The notes beneath the pieces were generated by a model. It saw only the letters and a list, made by a program, of their open reading frames with translations. It was not told the DNA's origin and searched no databases. From T1Sed10-7 sp047921175 (lineage in GTDB: Bacteria; Actinomycetota; Nitriliruptoria; Nitriliruptorales; Nitriliruptoraceae), in contig JBLRWQ010000054.1 of NCBI GenBank assembly GCA_047921175.1, forward strand, positions 1 through 19,325: a DNA stretch of 19,325 bases. The letters run 5' to 3'. This document shows, piece after piece, positions 1-6,900 of this stretch. Made by a program: the position numbers and the translations under genes. Numbering within the stretch: position 1 is the stretch's first letter; each line of letters starts with the position of its first letter.

Positions 1-77
1 GTCTTCCCATGATCAACGTGACCGATCGTCCCGATGTTCATGTGCGGCTTCGTCCGCTCGAACTTCTCCTTGGCCAT
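1..77 (-). CDS. tuf: Elongation factor Tu, N-terminal fragment (cut by window edge)
   Basis: Reading the minus strand from 77, the first 25 codons give MAKEKFERTKPHMNIGTIGH followed by VDHGK, the hallmark N-terminus of EF-Tu running into the P-loop (GHVDHGK) that binds GTP. The rest of the gene lies beyond position 1. EF-Tu delivers aminoacyl-tRNA to the ribosome. The ATG at 75-77 is preceded by GAGGAG (complement of 87-92) at a suitable distance. Upstream on the same strand are three tRNA genes, so this resembles the tRNA-tuf arrangement known from E. coli tufB. The 228 bases between tRNA-Met and tuf hold no convincing gene. Identity is secure from this short but diagnostic sequence. Confidence 0.95.
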   Translation of the reverse strand, partial: MAKEKFERTKPHMNIGTIGHVDHGK

Positions 78-305
78 CGCGTGGTGCTCCTCGTGAGAGA
101 GAACGTCGTGGGGCGGGTGGGTCGTGGTGGACCCGTGGATCTCGTGTGCATCGCGGGTGCGATGCTGGCGGTCGTGGTGCCCCGCTCGGGTGGCGACGCC
201 GTTCGACCGTCGGCGCGCGCCGGGTGGTGCTGTGGTCGACACAGAGCCTACAGACACGCAGGGCCCTCCGGCCGCCCGCAGCGGGTGGTGGAGGACCCAG
301 TGTCG

Positions 306-377
306 TAGCGGCGGGTGGACTTGAACCACCGACACAGCGATTATGAGTCGCTTGCTCTACCCCTGAGCTACGCCGCC
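306..377 (-). tRNA. tRNA-Met (anticodon CAT, elongator type)
   Basis: The minus strand folds as a cloverleaf. The acceptor stem is GGCGGCG with CGCCGCT (a G-U first pair) and discriminator A at 306. The D stem is GCTC/GAGC, the anticodon stem AGCGA/TCGCT with loop CTCATAA (anticodon at 343-345), and the T arm GGTGG-TTCAAGT-CCACC. The anticodon stem lacks the three G-C pairs of initiator tRNA, so it is not tRNA-fMet. CCA is not encoded. A tRNA-Ile2 (CAT read with lysidine) cannot be fully excluded, but the acceptor stem resembles elongator tRNA-Met. Confidence 0.85.
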
Positions 378-412
378 GGGTGCCTGCGCCGCTGAGGACG
401 GAGCAGGTGACG

Positions 413-485
413 AGCCCTGGCGCGGAATCGAACCGCGGACCTCTTCCTTACCATGGAAGCGCTCTGCCGACTGAGCTACCAGGGC
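413..485 (-). tRNA. tRNA-Thr (anticodon GGT)
   Basis: The minus-strand cloverleaf has acceptor GCCCTGG with CCAGGGC and discriminator T at 413. The anticodon stem is CTTCC/GGAAG with loop ATGGTAA, placing GGT at 450-452. The T arm is CGCGG-TTCGATT-CCGCG. The 3' CCA is not encoded. It lies between tRNA-Met and tRNA-Tyr in the same orientation, probably in one transcript leading to tuf. Confidence 0.95.
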
Positions 486-561
486 GTGCGATCGCGCAGC
501 GTAGCCGGGCTCGTCGCGGCCGGCGAACGGCGGGTCGCGCCGCCGGTGTCGTGCTGCGTGC

Positions 562-646
562 TGGTGGAGGGAGCAGGATTCGAACCTGCGAAGGCGAAGC
601 CATCTGGTTTACAGCCAGACCCCTTTGGCCACTCGGGTATCCCTCC
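562..646 (-). tRNA. tRNA-Tyr (anticodon GTA)
   Basis: This is a class II cloverleaf on the minus strand. The acceptor GGAGGGA pairs perfectly with TCCCTCC, the anticodon stem is TCTGG/CCAGA with loop CTGTAAA (GTA at 610-612), there is a long variable arm, and the T arm is GCAGG-TTCGAAT-CCTGC. Unlike its two neighbours, it appears to have an encoded 3' CCA (complement of 562-564). Confidence 0.95.
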
Positions 647-675
647 GGACCGAACCCGCGGGCTCGGGGCCGGGA

Positions 676-705
676 AGGGTACGCACCTTCGAGCCATAGC
701 AGCAA
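676..705 (-). promoter_or_regulatory. Possible promoter of the tRNA-Tyr/Thr/Met(-tuf) transcript
   Basis: On the minus strand TTGCTG (complement of 700-705) is followed after 18 bases by TACCCT (complement of 676-681). This fits a housekeeping sigma -35/-10 pair about 30 bases before tRNA-Tyr. It is a motif match only. Confidence 0.4.
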
Positions 706-774
706 ACGCCGCGGCAGTAGGCTCCCCGCCACGGGTCGCGCCGCCGACGACACGAGACCGACAGGAGCCCCACC

Positions 775-1266
775 ATGGCCGAGTCCAGCTTCGACATCGA
801 GGCCGGCGTCGACCGCCAGGAGGTCGACAACGCGATCAACCAGGCAGCCCGCGAGGTGGCGACCCGGTTCGACTTCAAGGACACCGACACCGTGATCGCC
901 TGGGCCGGCGACGAGGCGATCCAGGTCGAGTCCTCGAGCGAGGACCGTGCCCGCGCGGCGCTGGAGGTGCTCCGGGACAGGTGCGTCAAGCGCAAGGTCT
1001 CGCTCAAGGCGCTCGACATCAAGGACCCCCGCGACGTGAGCGGTGGGCGCTCCCGCATCGACGTCGCGCTGGTGACGACCCTGCCCCCGGACCTCGCCAA
1101 GCAGCTGGTCAAGGACATCAAGGCCACCAAGCTCAAGGTCACGCCGACGAACATGGGGGATCGGATCCGGGTCGCGGGCAAGAAGCGCGACGACCTGCAG
1201 GAGATCCAGAAGATGGTCACGGCCAAGGACCACGACGCACCGCTCCGCTTCACCAACTACAAGTAG
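775..1266 (+). CDS. yajQ: YajQ family nucleotide-binding (cyclic-di-GMP-binding) protein
   Basis: This 163-residue protein has the usual YajQ length and family landmarks. The N-terminus is MAESSFDIEAGVDRQEVDNA, RFDFK is at 31-35, and the family's terminal F-T-N-[YFR] motif appears as LRFTNYK. YajQ proteins fold as two ferredoxin-like halves. Some members, such as the Xanthomonas homologue, bind cyclic di-GMP and act with a transcription factor; others were described as tRNA/nucleotide-binding. Which ligand this one binds cannot be told from sequence. The ATG is preceded by AGGAG (763-767) with a 7-base spacer. The next gene starts 62 bases downstream on the same strand, so the two are probably co-transcribed. 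The protein is soluble and cytoplasmic: no signal or membrane segment is seen. Confidence 0.95.
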   Translation: MAESSFDIEAGVDRQEVDNAINQAAREVATRFDFKDTDTVIAWAGDEAIQVESSSEDRARAALEVLRDRCVKRKVSLKALDIKDPRDVSGGRSRIDVALVTTLPPDLAKQLVKDIKATKLKVTPTNMGDRIRVAGKKRDDLQEIQKMVTAKDHDAPLRFTNYK

Positions 1267-1328
1267 GCGCGCCGGTCGGCTCCGAACGACCTGCGGGGCG
1301 CGGTGTGCGCCCGAGGGAGGTCGACCCG

Positions 1329-2138
1329 GTGCCAGAGGGCCACACGATCCACCGTCTCGCCCGCGACCATGCGGCGTGGTTCGCGGGTGCGCCCGTGGGC
1401 GTCAGCTCCCCGCAGGGCCGGTTCGCCGCGGCCGCGGCGCTGCTCGACGGGCAACTCCTCGAGGGGACCGAGGCCTACGGCAAGCACCTGTTCCACCGCT
1501 ACGCCGACGGCCGGACCGTGCACATCCACCTGGGCCTGTTCGGCCGCTTCTTCGTGCACGACAACCCCGCACCCGTGGCGCGCGAGACGACGCGCTATCG
1601 CCTCGTCGGCACCGACCGGACCACGGACCTGGTGGGTGCCACTGCCTGCGAACTGCTCACCGACGACGAGGTGACCCGGATCATCGGACGGCTCGGGCCC
1701 GACCCCATCCGCGACGACGCGGACCCCGACCGGGCCTTCGCGACGCTGCAGCGCCGCACGGTGGGCATCGGTCGCGCGCTGATGGACCAGAAGGTGCTGG
1801 CGGGCGTCGGCAACGTCTACCGAGCCGAGGTGCTGTTCGTGCACGGGGTCCACCCGGAGCGCCCCGCGCGCGACGTCGACCGGGCCACCTTCGAGGCGAT
1901 CTGGGCGACGCTGGTGGCCTGGATGCGGCGCGGGGTCCGCGAGCGCCGCATCATCACCACCGACCCGGCCGAGATCGGTCGACCCCGGTCGCGGATGCGC
2001 CGCGAGGATGCGACCTACGTCTACAAGCAGGAGCGGTGCCGTCGTTGCGGCGCGGAGATCCGGCGCTACGACCTCGCGGGCCGCTGGGCCTACGTGTGCG
2101 AGTCCTGCCAGCCGTTGCCGCGGGCGGTGGCGGCGTGA
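1329..2138 (+). CDS. nei: Fpg/Nei family DNA glycosylase (endonuclease VIII-like)
   Basis: This 269-residue base-excision repair enzyme excises oxidised bases and nicks the abasic strand. The GTG start is fixed by chemistry: the mature protein must begin P-E-G (here PEGHTIHR), because Pro2 is the catalytic nucleophile and Glu3 the general acid. A strong GAGGGAGG (1313-1320) sits 8 bases upstream. Other family marks are the conserved Lys52 (AYGKHLF), the helix-two-turn-helix DQKVLAGVGNVYRAE at 153-167, and a C-terminal zinc finger with Cys237, Cys240, Cys257 and Cys260 plus the Arg252 hairpin. The N-terminus PEGHTIHR points to the Nei (Nei2-like) branch rather than MutM, which usually begins PELPEVE. 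The stop overlaps the GTG of the following membrane protein. All catalytic residues are present, so it should be active. Confidence 0.93.
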   Translation: MPEGHTIHRLARDHAAWFAGAPVGVSSPQGRFAAAAALLDGQLLEGTEAYGKHLFHRYADGRTVHIHLGLFGRFFVHDNPAPVARETTRYRLVGTDRTTDLVGATACELLTDDEVTRIIGRLGPDPIRDDADPDRAFATLQRRTVGIGRALMDQKVLAGVGNVYRAEVLFVHGVHPERPARDVDRATFEAIWATLVAWMRRGVRERRIITTDPAEIGRPRSRMRREDATYVYKQERCRRCGAEIRRYDLAGRWAYVCESCQPLPRAVAA

Positions 2139-2932
2139 GCGGGGATGCGGTGGAGCGTGAGACGCCGTTGTCGACGGATGCGGTCGCCACGGCGGCCACC
2201 GACGGAGGGGCCGTGGTGCACGAGCGCGAGCCGTCGGCGCCGGAGCGCGACGTGTCGACCGGCTGGCGTCGTCTCGCCCTGGCGGTGGTCGTGCTGCGGT
2301 TCGCGATCCCCCTGGCGGCGGTGCCGGCGATCCCGTTCCTGCTCCGGGACCGCATCGCGCTGCTGGTGCTGCTGCGCCCCCAGAAGGAGTTCCTGCTGGT
2401 CGGCGGCGGGCAGACCCGCTACCTCGGTGAGCCGGGGATCCTGCCGCTCCTGCTGGCCTACCTCCCGCTCGGGGTGCTGGCGGTGAGCGCGTTCTTCGTC
2501 ATCGGCCGCGCCTACCGCACGGCTCTGCGTGAGGAGAGCGGACCGGCCTGGCTGCATCGGGCCGTACCACCTCGGCAACTGGAACTGGCCCAGCGCGTGC
2601 TCGCCAAGCGCGGGCCCGCGATCGCCATCATCGGCCGGATCGCCGCCATGCCGCCGACGGTGCTGGCCGCTGCGGCCGGGACCTCGGACGTGGCACCCGG
2701 TCGCTACCTGGTCGCGGACGCGATCGGGTCGATGCTGGGCTTCGCGATGGCCGTGGGGGTCGGGCTCGCGTTGGGCCGCGCCTACGAGGACGGCGGGGTG
2801 TGGCTGACCGTGGTCGGCGTGGTCCTGTTCGGCGCCATGATCGCGCTGGTGACCTGGTGGATCCGTCGCGAGGCCGAGCGGGACCAGGGGCCCGCAGGCG
2901 AACGGGCCGACGGGGCGGGTCAGCCGGCCTGA
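2135..2932 (+). CDS. VTT/DedA-like integral membrane protein
   Basis: This 265-residue protein has a variable hydrophilic N-terminal stretch (1-43) followed by several hydrophobic segments, roughly 46-70, 101-125, 163-182, 191-215 and 222-243. The segment from about 157, with G-R-I-A-A-M-P-P, an A-A-G turn and a G-S-M-L-G-F helix, resembles the C-terminal half of SNARE-associated/DedA (VTT) proteins, which are lipid-flipping or membrane-homeostasis proteins. The match is by pattern, so the function is uncertain. The GTG start at 2135 overlaps the glycosylase stop as GTGA, which indicates translational coupling. A later in-frame start is possible because the first 40 residues look unconserved. 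It is the last gene of the yajQ-nei block. Confidence 0.7.
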   Translation: MSGDAVERETPLSTDAVATAATDGGAVVHEREPSAPERDVSTGWRRLALAVVVLRFAIPLAAVPAIPFLLRDRIALLVLLRPQKEFLLVGGGQTRYLGEPGILPLLLAYLPLGVLAVSAFFVIGRAYRTALREESGPAWLHRAVPPRQLELAQRVLAKRGPAIAIIGRIAAMPPTVLAAAAGTSDVAPGRYLVADAIGSMLGFAMAVGVGLALGRAYEDGGVWLTVVGVVLFGAMIALVTWWIRREAERDQGPAGERADGAGQPA

Positions 2933-3079
2933 TCCTGCTGTGGCAGCGGACCGGGACGTCTCCATCGGTCGTGGTTCCTCGCAGAGCGGGCTCCCCGACG
3001 AGTCGTTGGCCTCGAGCCCGGTCGTGGCGGCTCCGGAGCGCCAGCGGAGCGGTACCAGCGGCAGCCGATCGGCCGTGCC

Positions 3080-3096
3080 GCTCACCCTTCGTGAGC
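3080..3096 (+). terminator. Weak hairpin, possible terminator of the yajQ-nei-DedA block
   Basis: GCTCAC-CCTTC-GTGAGC forms a 6-bp stem with a 5-base loop and is followed by a moderately T-rich stretch (TTGTTCGTTG). It lies 147 bases after the membrane protein stop, inside the 459-base gene-free stretch 2933-3391. Short open frames there show no family signature or ribosome site. Confidence 0.35.
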
Positions 3097-3158
3097 AGCC
3101 TTGTTCGTTGAGTGAGAAGGACCGGGCCTGAGCCCCATCGAGGTAGGTACCGGAGGCG

Positions 3159-3188
3159 TTGAGCGGGCGGTTGCGCGTGGTGGATAGT
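3159..3188 (+). promoter_or_regulatory. Possible promoter of the vWA protein gene
   Basis: TTGAGC (3159-3164) followed after 18 bases by GATAGT (3183-3188) gives four of six matches to each housekeeping hexamer. If used, the transcript would have a leader of nearly 200 bases. It is a motif match only. Confidence 0.3.
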
Positions 3189-3283
3189 GATGCCTCAACG
3201 AGTCACGAGCCCGCGGCCCTCGGGTCGAGCAGGACCGGCGGGGTGAGACGCAGCGAGAGACGGAGTGCGTGAGGGAGCCGTGA

Positions 3284-3380
3284 TCGGCACCCATCGCCTC
3301 TGCTTCCGTTGCGGAGCGGTGTGGAGACAACCGGACGATCGAGAGCCGAGCGGTTCAGGGACTGCCGGCCCGAGAGGGAG
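3284..3380 (+). other. Structured leader ahead of the vWA gene (two predicted hairpins)
   Basis: Two foldable elements precede the start codon. The first is a CACC...GGTG-closed stem-loop enclosing CTCTGC-TTCCGTT-GCGGAG (about 3289-3321). The second is GCCG-A-GCGG with an 8-base loop and CTGC-CGGC (about 3345-3369), just before the GGGAG/GGAG ribosome-binding region. No known riboswitch core was recognised. It could be an untranslated-leader control element or chance GC-rich folding. Confidence 0.3.
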
Positions 3381-3391
3381 ACACGACGGAG

Positions 3392-4657
3392 ATGGCTGCC
3401 ATGGCAGGAACGGCACGGAGCGGGACAAGAGGACGCAAAGCGACCTCGATCGGGGTGACCGCGTTGGCGCTCGCGATGCTGACCGCACAGGCGGCGATCG
3501 GGGCGACGGGCAACCTCCCGGGAGGTACGGCGATCGAGGTGACGATCGACGACCCGGCGGAGGACCTGGTCATCGAGGTCGAGGACGAGGACGAGCTGGT
3601 CGATCTGACCGTGACGGGCACCGCGGAGGTGGGTGGTGCAGCGGTCGTGAAGAACACGACGCTGATCTACATCCTCGACCGCTCGGGCAGCATGACGTCG
3701 CTGTCAGGCGTCGATTGCACGGGCGACGGCTCCAACGACTCGCGGCTGGTGTGCCAGGCCGAAGCCGTCGCGTTCGTGAACGGCCTCGCTGCGGACCTCA
3801 GCTCGCCGGTCGGGCTCACGGGGCTCGGCGCCTACTCCTCTGGCGGGCAGATCTACAACGTCGATCGTGCCGGCACGAGCAACCTCGTCGCTCCGGACCA
3901 CGACGGCGACGGGAACGGGGTCCCGGATCTCGAGGACACCGTCCGCACGATCACCGCGTCGGGACTGACCAACTTCTCCGCCGGGCTGGAACAGGCAGAG
4001 GCCCTCCTGGAACTGTCGCCGTACGACGTGCATCGGGTGGTGTACATCTCCGACGGTGTGGCGAACACCGGCAGCAACGTCACCACCTTCGCGGGCTCGT
4101 TCGACCGGTTCGGGACCACCCGCATCGACACCTTCGCCATCACGAGCGGCTCCGGATGCGACGAGGGCAGCGGCGGGACCCACGGCAGCCTCGGTGAGGT
4201 CGCGACGCTGGGGACCACGCCCGGCACCTGCATCGAGGTGGAGGACCTCTCGGACCTGAGCTTCGTGCTGGGGACGGTCCTCGCCTCGGAGCTCACCGAG
4301 CTCACCGGGAGCGTCGACGGCGGCCCTGCGGTCGCGATCGATAGCGTGGTGCCGGCACTCCCGGAGGAGGGCCCGGTCAGCGTGGACTACTCCTGGGACG
4401 TCGGCGCCCTGGGCGTCGGCGTGCACGAGCTGTGCGTGACCGCGACCGGCAGCGACGGCGGCGGCGAGGGCTCCGTCACCGAGTGCCGCACGCTCACGAT
4501 CGCCCTCGCCGGCACCGAGGGGGTCTACCCGCCGGAGCCGGAGGTCCTCGGCGAGGTGCTCTACCCGCCGGCACCCCCAGCACCGGTGGCACCGGACGTG
4601 CTGGCGGAAGCCACACCGGCGACCCCGGTCGCCGCGCAACCCGACTACACGGGCTGA
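3392..4657 (+). CDS. Secreted von Willebrand factor type A domain protein
   Basis: This 421-residue protein starts with a Sec-type signal peptide: basic residues to about 16, hydrophobic core 20-36, likely cleavage near A-I-G-A. The vWA domain spans about 89-300. Its metal-ion (MIDAS) residues are visible as D96-x-S98-x-S100, T193 (GLTNFS) and D221 (YISDG). Between them, residues 169-182 form an Asp-rich D-x-D-x-D-G loop like a thrombospondin-3/EF-hand calcium site. Six cysteines at 109, 121, 256, 280, 348 and 365 could form three disulfides, as expected outside the cell. A beta-rich domain (about 300-373) and a Pro/Ala-rich tail follow. No LPXTG motif or membrane anchor is seen. GGAG at 3388-3391 fits the in-frame ATG at 3401 (9-base spacer) better than 3392, so the start may be 3 codons later. 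The role is probably metal-dependent adhesion or binding at the envelope. Confidence 0.85.
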   Translation: MAAMAGTARSGTRGRKATSIGVTALALAMLTAQAAIGATGNLPGGTAIEVTIDDPAEDLVIEVEDEDELVDLTVTGTAEVGGAAVVKNTTLIYILDRSGSMTSLSGVDCTGDGSNDSRLVCQAEAVAFVNGLAADLSSPVGLTGLGAYSSGGQIYNVDRAGTSNLVAPDHDGDGNGVPDLEDTVRTITASGLTNFSAGLEQAEALLELSPYDVHRVVYISDGVANTGSNVTTFAGSFDRFGTTRIDTFAITSGSGCDEGSGGTHGSLGEVATLGTTPGTCIEVEDLSDLSFVLGTVLASELTELTGSVDGGPAVAIDSVVPALPEEGPVSVDYSWDVGALGVGVHELCVTATGSDGGGEGSVTECRTLTIALAGTEGVYPPEPEVLGEVLYPPAPPAPVAPDVLAEATPATPVAAQPDYTG

Positions 4658-4673
4658 GCCGCAGCGGCTCCGT

Positions 4674-4704
4674 GGTGGTGGCCGGCCCGGTGCCGGCCAC
4701 CACC
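4674..4704 (+). terminator. Strong hairpin terminator after the vWA gene
   Basis: GGTGGTGGCCGGC and GCCGGCCACCACC pair perfectly over 13 bp around a 5-base loop (CCGGT), beginning 17 bases after the vWA stop. There is no long T tract after it, as is common in high-GC actinobacteria. It separates the vWA gene from the DUF4012 gene. Confidence 0.75.
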
Positions 4705-4800
4705 GCTGTGCGTCTGGCACGCTGGTACGACACGGATCCCGCTGGGGCCCTCACGCGGTGAGGACCGGGACCGATCCCGTGCCCGGGAAGGGATGAGCGG

Positions 4801-6900
4801 GTGTCCGAGACCGCCACCTCGATGCCCGCGTCGGGCAGCCGGCCACCTCGGCGCCGGCGGCTGGGGTGGGCGACGGCCGGGCTCCTGGTCGCGCTGCTGA
4901 CGTTCGCGCTCGTGGATGCCGGCCTCGTGCTCCGGGACCTGCGCACGGCCGAGGGCGAGGCACGGGTCGTGCGGACCGCCCTGGAGGCCGGTGGTCTCCG
5001 TGAGGCCGTCGTCGCCACCGAGGCCGCCAGCCAGGCGTCCGAGCGGGCCGACCGCCGGCTCGCCCGGTGGCACTGGCACGCGGCGTCCTCGATGCCGCTG
5101 ATCGGCACCGACGTCACCACGCTCCGTGCCCTGGCCAGGACCGGTGCGACCGCCGCAGCGATCGCCGAGGACGCGCTACAGGTCGCACGGCCGGTCATCG
5201 ATGACGGCGCGGGTGCCTTGATCGCCGAGGGTCGCCTGCAGGTCGAGCTGCTCGCCGACCTCGCCGAGGCCGTGCAGGGTGCGGACCTCACCGCCCTCGC
5301 AGCCGCGCGCGAGCAGCTGGCGACCGTGGCTGACGCACCGCGGTCCGCCGCGTTGCGGGACGCGGCGCGTCGGGTGCTCGACGTCACGGCGCGGCTCGAG
5401 CAGGCGCTCCCCGAGGCCGCTGACACCCTCACGTTGGCGGTCGACCTGCTGGGCGGCGACGGCCCGCGCCGCTACCTCGTCGCCGTCCAGCACCCTGGCG
5501 AGCTGCGCGGTACCGGGGGCCTGATCGGCTTCCTGGCGGTGCTGGAGCTGCGCGCCGGCGAGGTCACCCTCGCGGAGCCCACCGGCATCGACCGTGATAC
5601 GGCCATCGACGGCACGGTGCTCGTCCCGCTCGGCGCCTTCAGCCGCTCGACGCGGTTCGAGGTCGACGCGCCGGCCGACTACCAGGCCCGCTACGGCAGC
5701 GTCGGTGGCGCCGTCTTCCTGCCGAGCACGAACGTCGACCCGGACCTCCCGACCGTCGCGCCACTCGTGCTCGCCCAGTACGCACAGGCCAGCGGTGAGG
5801 TGCTCGACGGGCTGCTCACCATCGACCCCCTCGGCCTGCAGTTGCTCCTGGAGGCCATCGGGCCGCTGGACGTCCCCGACCAGGTCGCCGGGCTCTCCAG
5901 CGCGCTCCCGGACCCGATCCCCGCCGAGATGCTCGCCCAGGTGCTGCTCATCGACGCCTACGAGGAGCTGGGCGGGGGCAGCATCGAGCGCCGCCGCTAC
6001 CACGCCGAGGTCGCCGGCGCGGCCCTGCGGACCCTGCTCTCCGGCGACGGCGACCCGCTCGCGCTCGCCCGGGCGCTCGACGACGCGATCAGCGCACGGC
6101 ATGTCCAGCTCTTCAGCACCGAGGTGGGCGAGCAGCGCCGACTCGAGCGCCTCGGCATCGCGGGCGCGCTGCGTCCGCAGGAGGTCGGCGACGACCTGCT
6201 CGCCGTGACGGTGGTGAACATCGCGGGGAACAAGGCCGACGTCCACGTCGCCCACCGGCTGGAGCACGACCTCCTTCTCGAGGTGGTCGAGACCGACGCC
6301 GGGCCGCAGCTCTGGCGGGCCAGCGTGAGCCGGCTGCGGATCGAGAACGCCGTCGATCCGGCCAGCGACCCCTACATCAGCACCTCCCTGGAACCGACCC
6401 GCCCCGGCGACCCCCGCATCATGACCGGGCAGCTCGGCCTGGTACGCAGCTGGGTGACCCTGTGGTCGACCCCCGGTGCGACGCTCGAGCGTGCCAGCGA
6501 CCTGACCGGGGCGGACCTTGCGACCTGGCAGGACCGCATCCACGACCTCGACACGGTGGACCAGCTGCTGGACACGCCGCAGGGGCGCACCACGGGGACC
6601 GAGGTGGTGCTCCGTGGTCCCACCGGCATCGCCGTCGACGGTGACCGCGTGACCTACCCCCTGACGCTGTGGCGGCAGGCCAAGGGCGTCGCCGACCACC
6701 TCGATGCCCGCATCGAGGCGCCGGCAGGTTGGCGGATCACCGACATCGAGGTGGCGGCGGACGGACCGGCGATCGGGCTCGGACCGGCGCCGTTCACCGA
6801 GCCGGTCACCGTGGTGGACCGGTCGACCGGTGCGGTGTCGCTGCAGGGCTCGATGACCGCGGATGTCCGGGTCGTCGTGGAGCTTCAGCGGGAGCGGTGA
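4801..6900 (+). CDS. DUF4012 domain-containing membrane-anchored protein
   Basis: This 699-residue protein has a short basic N-terminus (P-P-R-R-R-R), one transmembrane segment at about 22-44 and a long presumably extracytoplasmic region, giving an N-in, C-out single-pass topology. Residues about 60-210 are Ala/Arg/Glu-rich and helical, possibly coiled coil. The DUF4012 signature follows at about 213-250: LLGGDGPRRYLVAVQHPGEL, then RGTGGLIG. DUF4012 proteins are common in actinobacterial and other Gram-positive envelopes, often near polysaccharide or cell-wall genes, but their biochemical role is not established. The start is GTG at 4801 with AAGGGA just upstream (4788-4793); no better in-frame start precedes it. 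The gene ends convergently, overlapping the htpX 3' end by 16 bases. It may work with the secreted vWA protein upstream, though a hairpin separates them. Confidence 0.85.
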   Translation: MSETATSMPASGSRPPRRRRLGWATAGLLVALLTFALVDAGLVLRDLRTAEGEARVVRTALEAGGLREAVVATEAASQASERADRRLARWHWHAASSMPLIGTDVTTLRALARTGATAAAIAEDALQVARPVIDDGAGALIAEGRLQVELLADLAEAVQGADLTALAAAREQLATVADAPRSAALRDAARRVLDVTARLEQALPEAADTLTLAVDLLGGDGPRRYLVAVQHPGELRGTGGLIGFLAVLELRAGEVTLAEPTGIDRDTAIDGTVLVPLGAFSRSTRFEVDAPADYQARYGSVGGAVFLPSTNVDPDLPTVAPLVLAQYAQASGEVLDGLLTIDPLGLQLLLEAIGPLDVPDQVAGLSSALPDPIPAEMLAQVLLIDAYEELGGGSIERRRYHAEVAGAALRTLLSGDGDPLALARALDDAISARHVQLFSTEVGEQRRLERLGIAGALRPQEVGDDLLAVTVVNIAGNKADVHVAHRLEHDLLLEVVETDAGPQLWRASVSRLRIENAVDPASDPYISTSLEPTRPGDPRIMTGQLGLVRSWVTLWSTPGATLERASDLTGADLATWQDRIHDLDTVDQLLDTPQGRTTGTEVVLRGPTGIAVDGDRVTYPLTLWRQAKGVADHLDARIEAPAGWRITDIEVAADGPAIGLGPAPFTEPVTVVDRSTGAVSLQGSMTADVRVVVELQRER

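Noticed and set aside
2940..3131. Small open frame of 63 codons between the VTT-like gene and the vWA gene
   Set aside because: No ribosome-binding site, no recognisable motif, and it crosses the putative terminator hairpin.
3337..3385. SAM-I riboswitch-like string (ATCGAGAG followed by AGGGACTG and GGCCC) ahead of the vWA gene
   Set aside because: The downstream core expected in SAM-I (GGCAACC and the following helices) is absent and the gene is unrelated to methionine metabolism.
3430..3460. GACGCAAAGC resembling part of a cyclic-di-GMP-I riboswitch
   Set aside because: It lies within the signal-peptide coding region, and the paired GGCAAACC element and tetraloop receptor parts are not present upstream.
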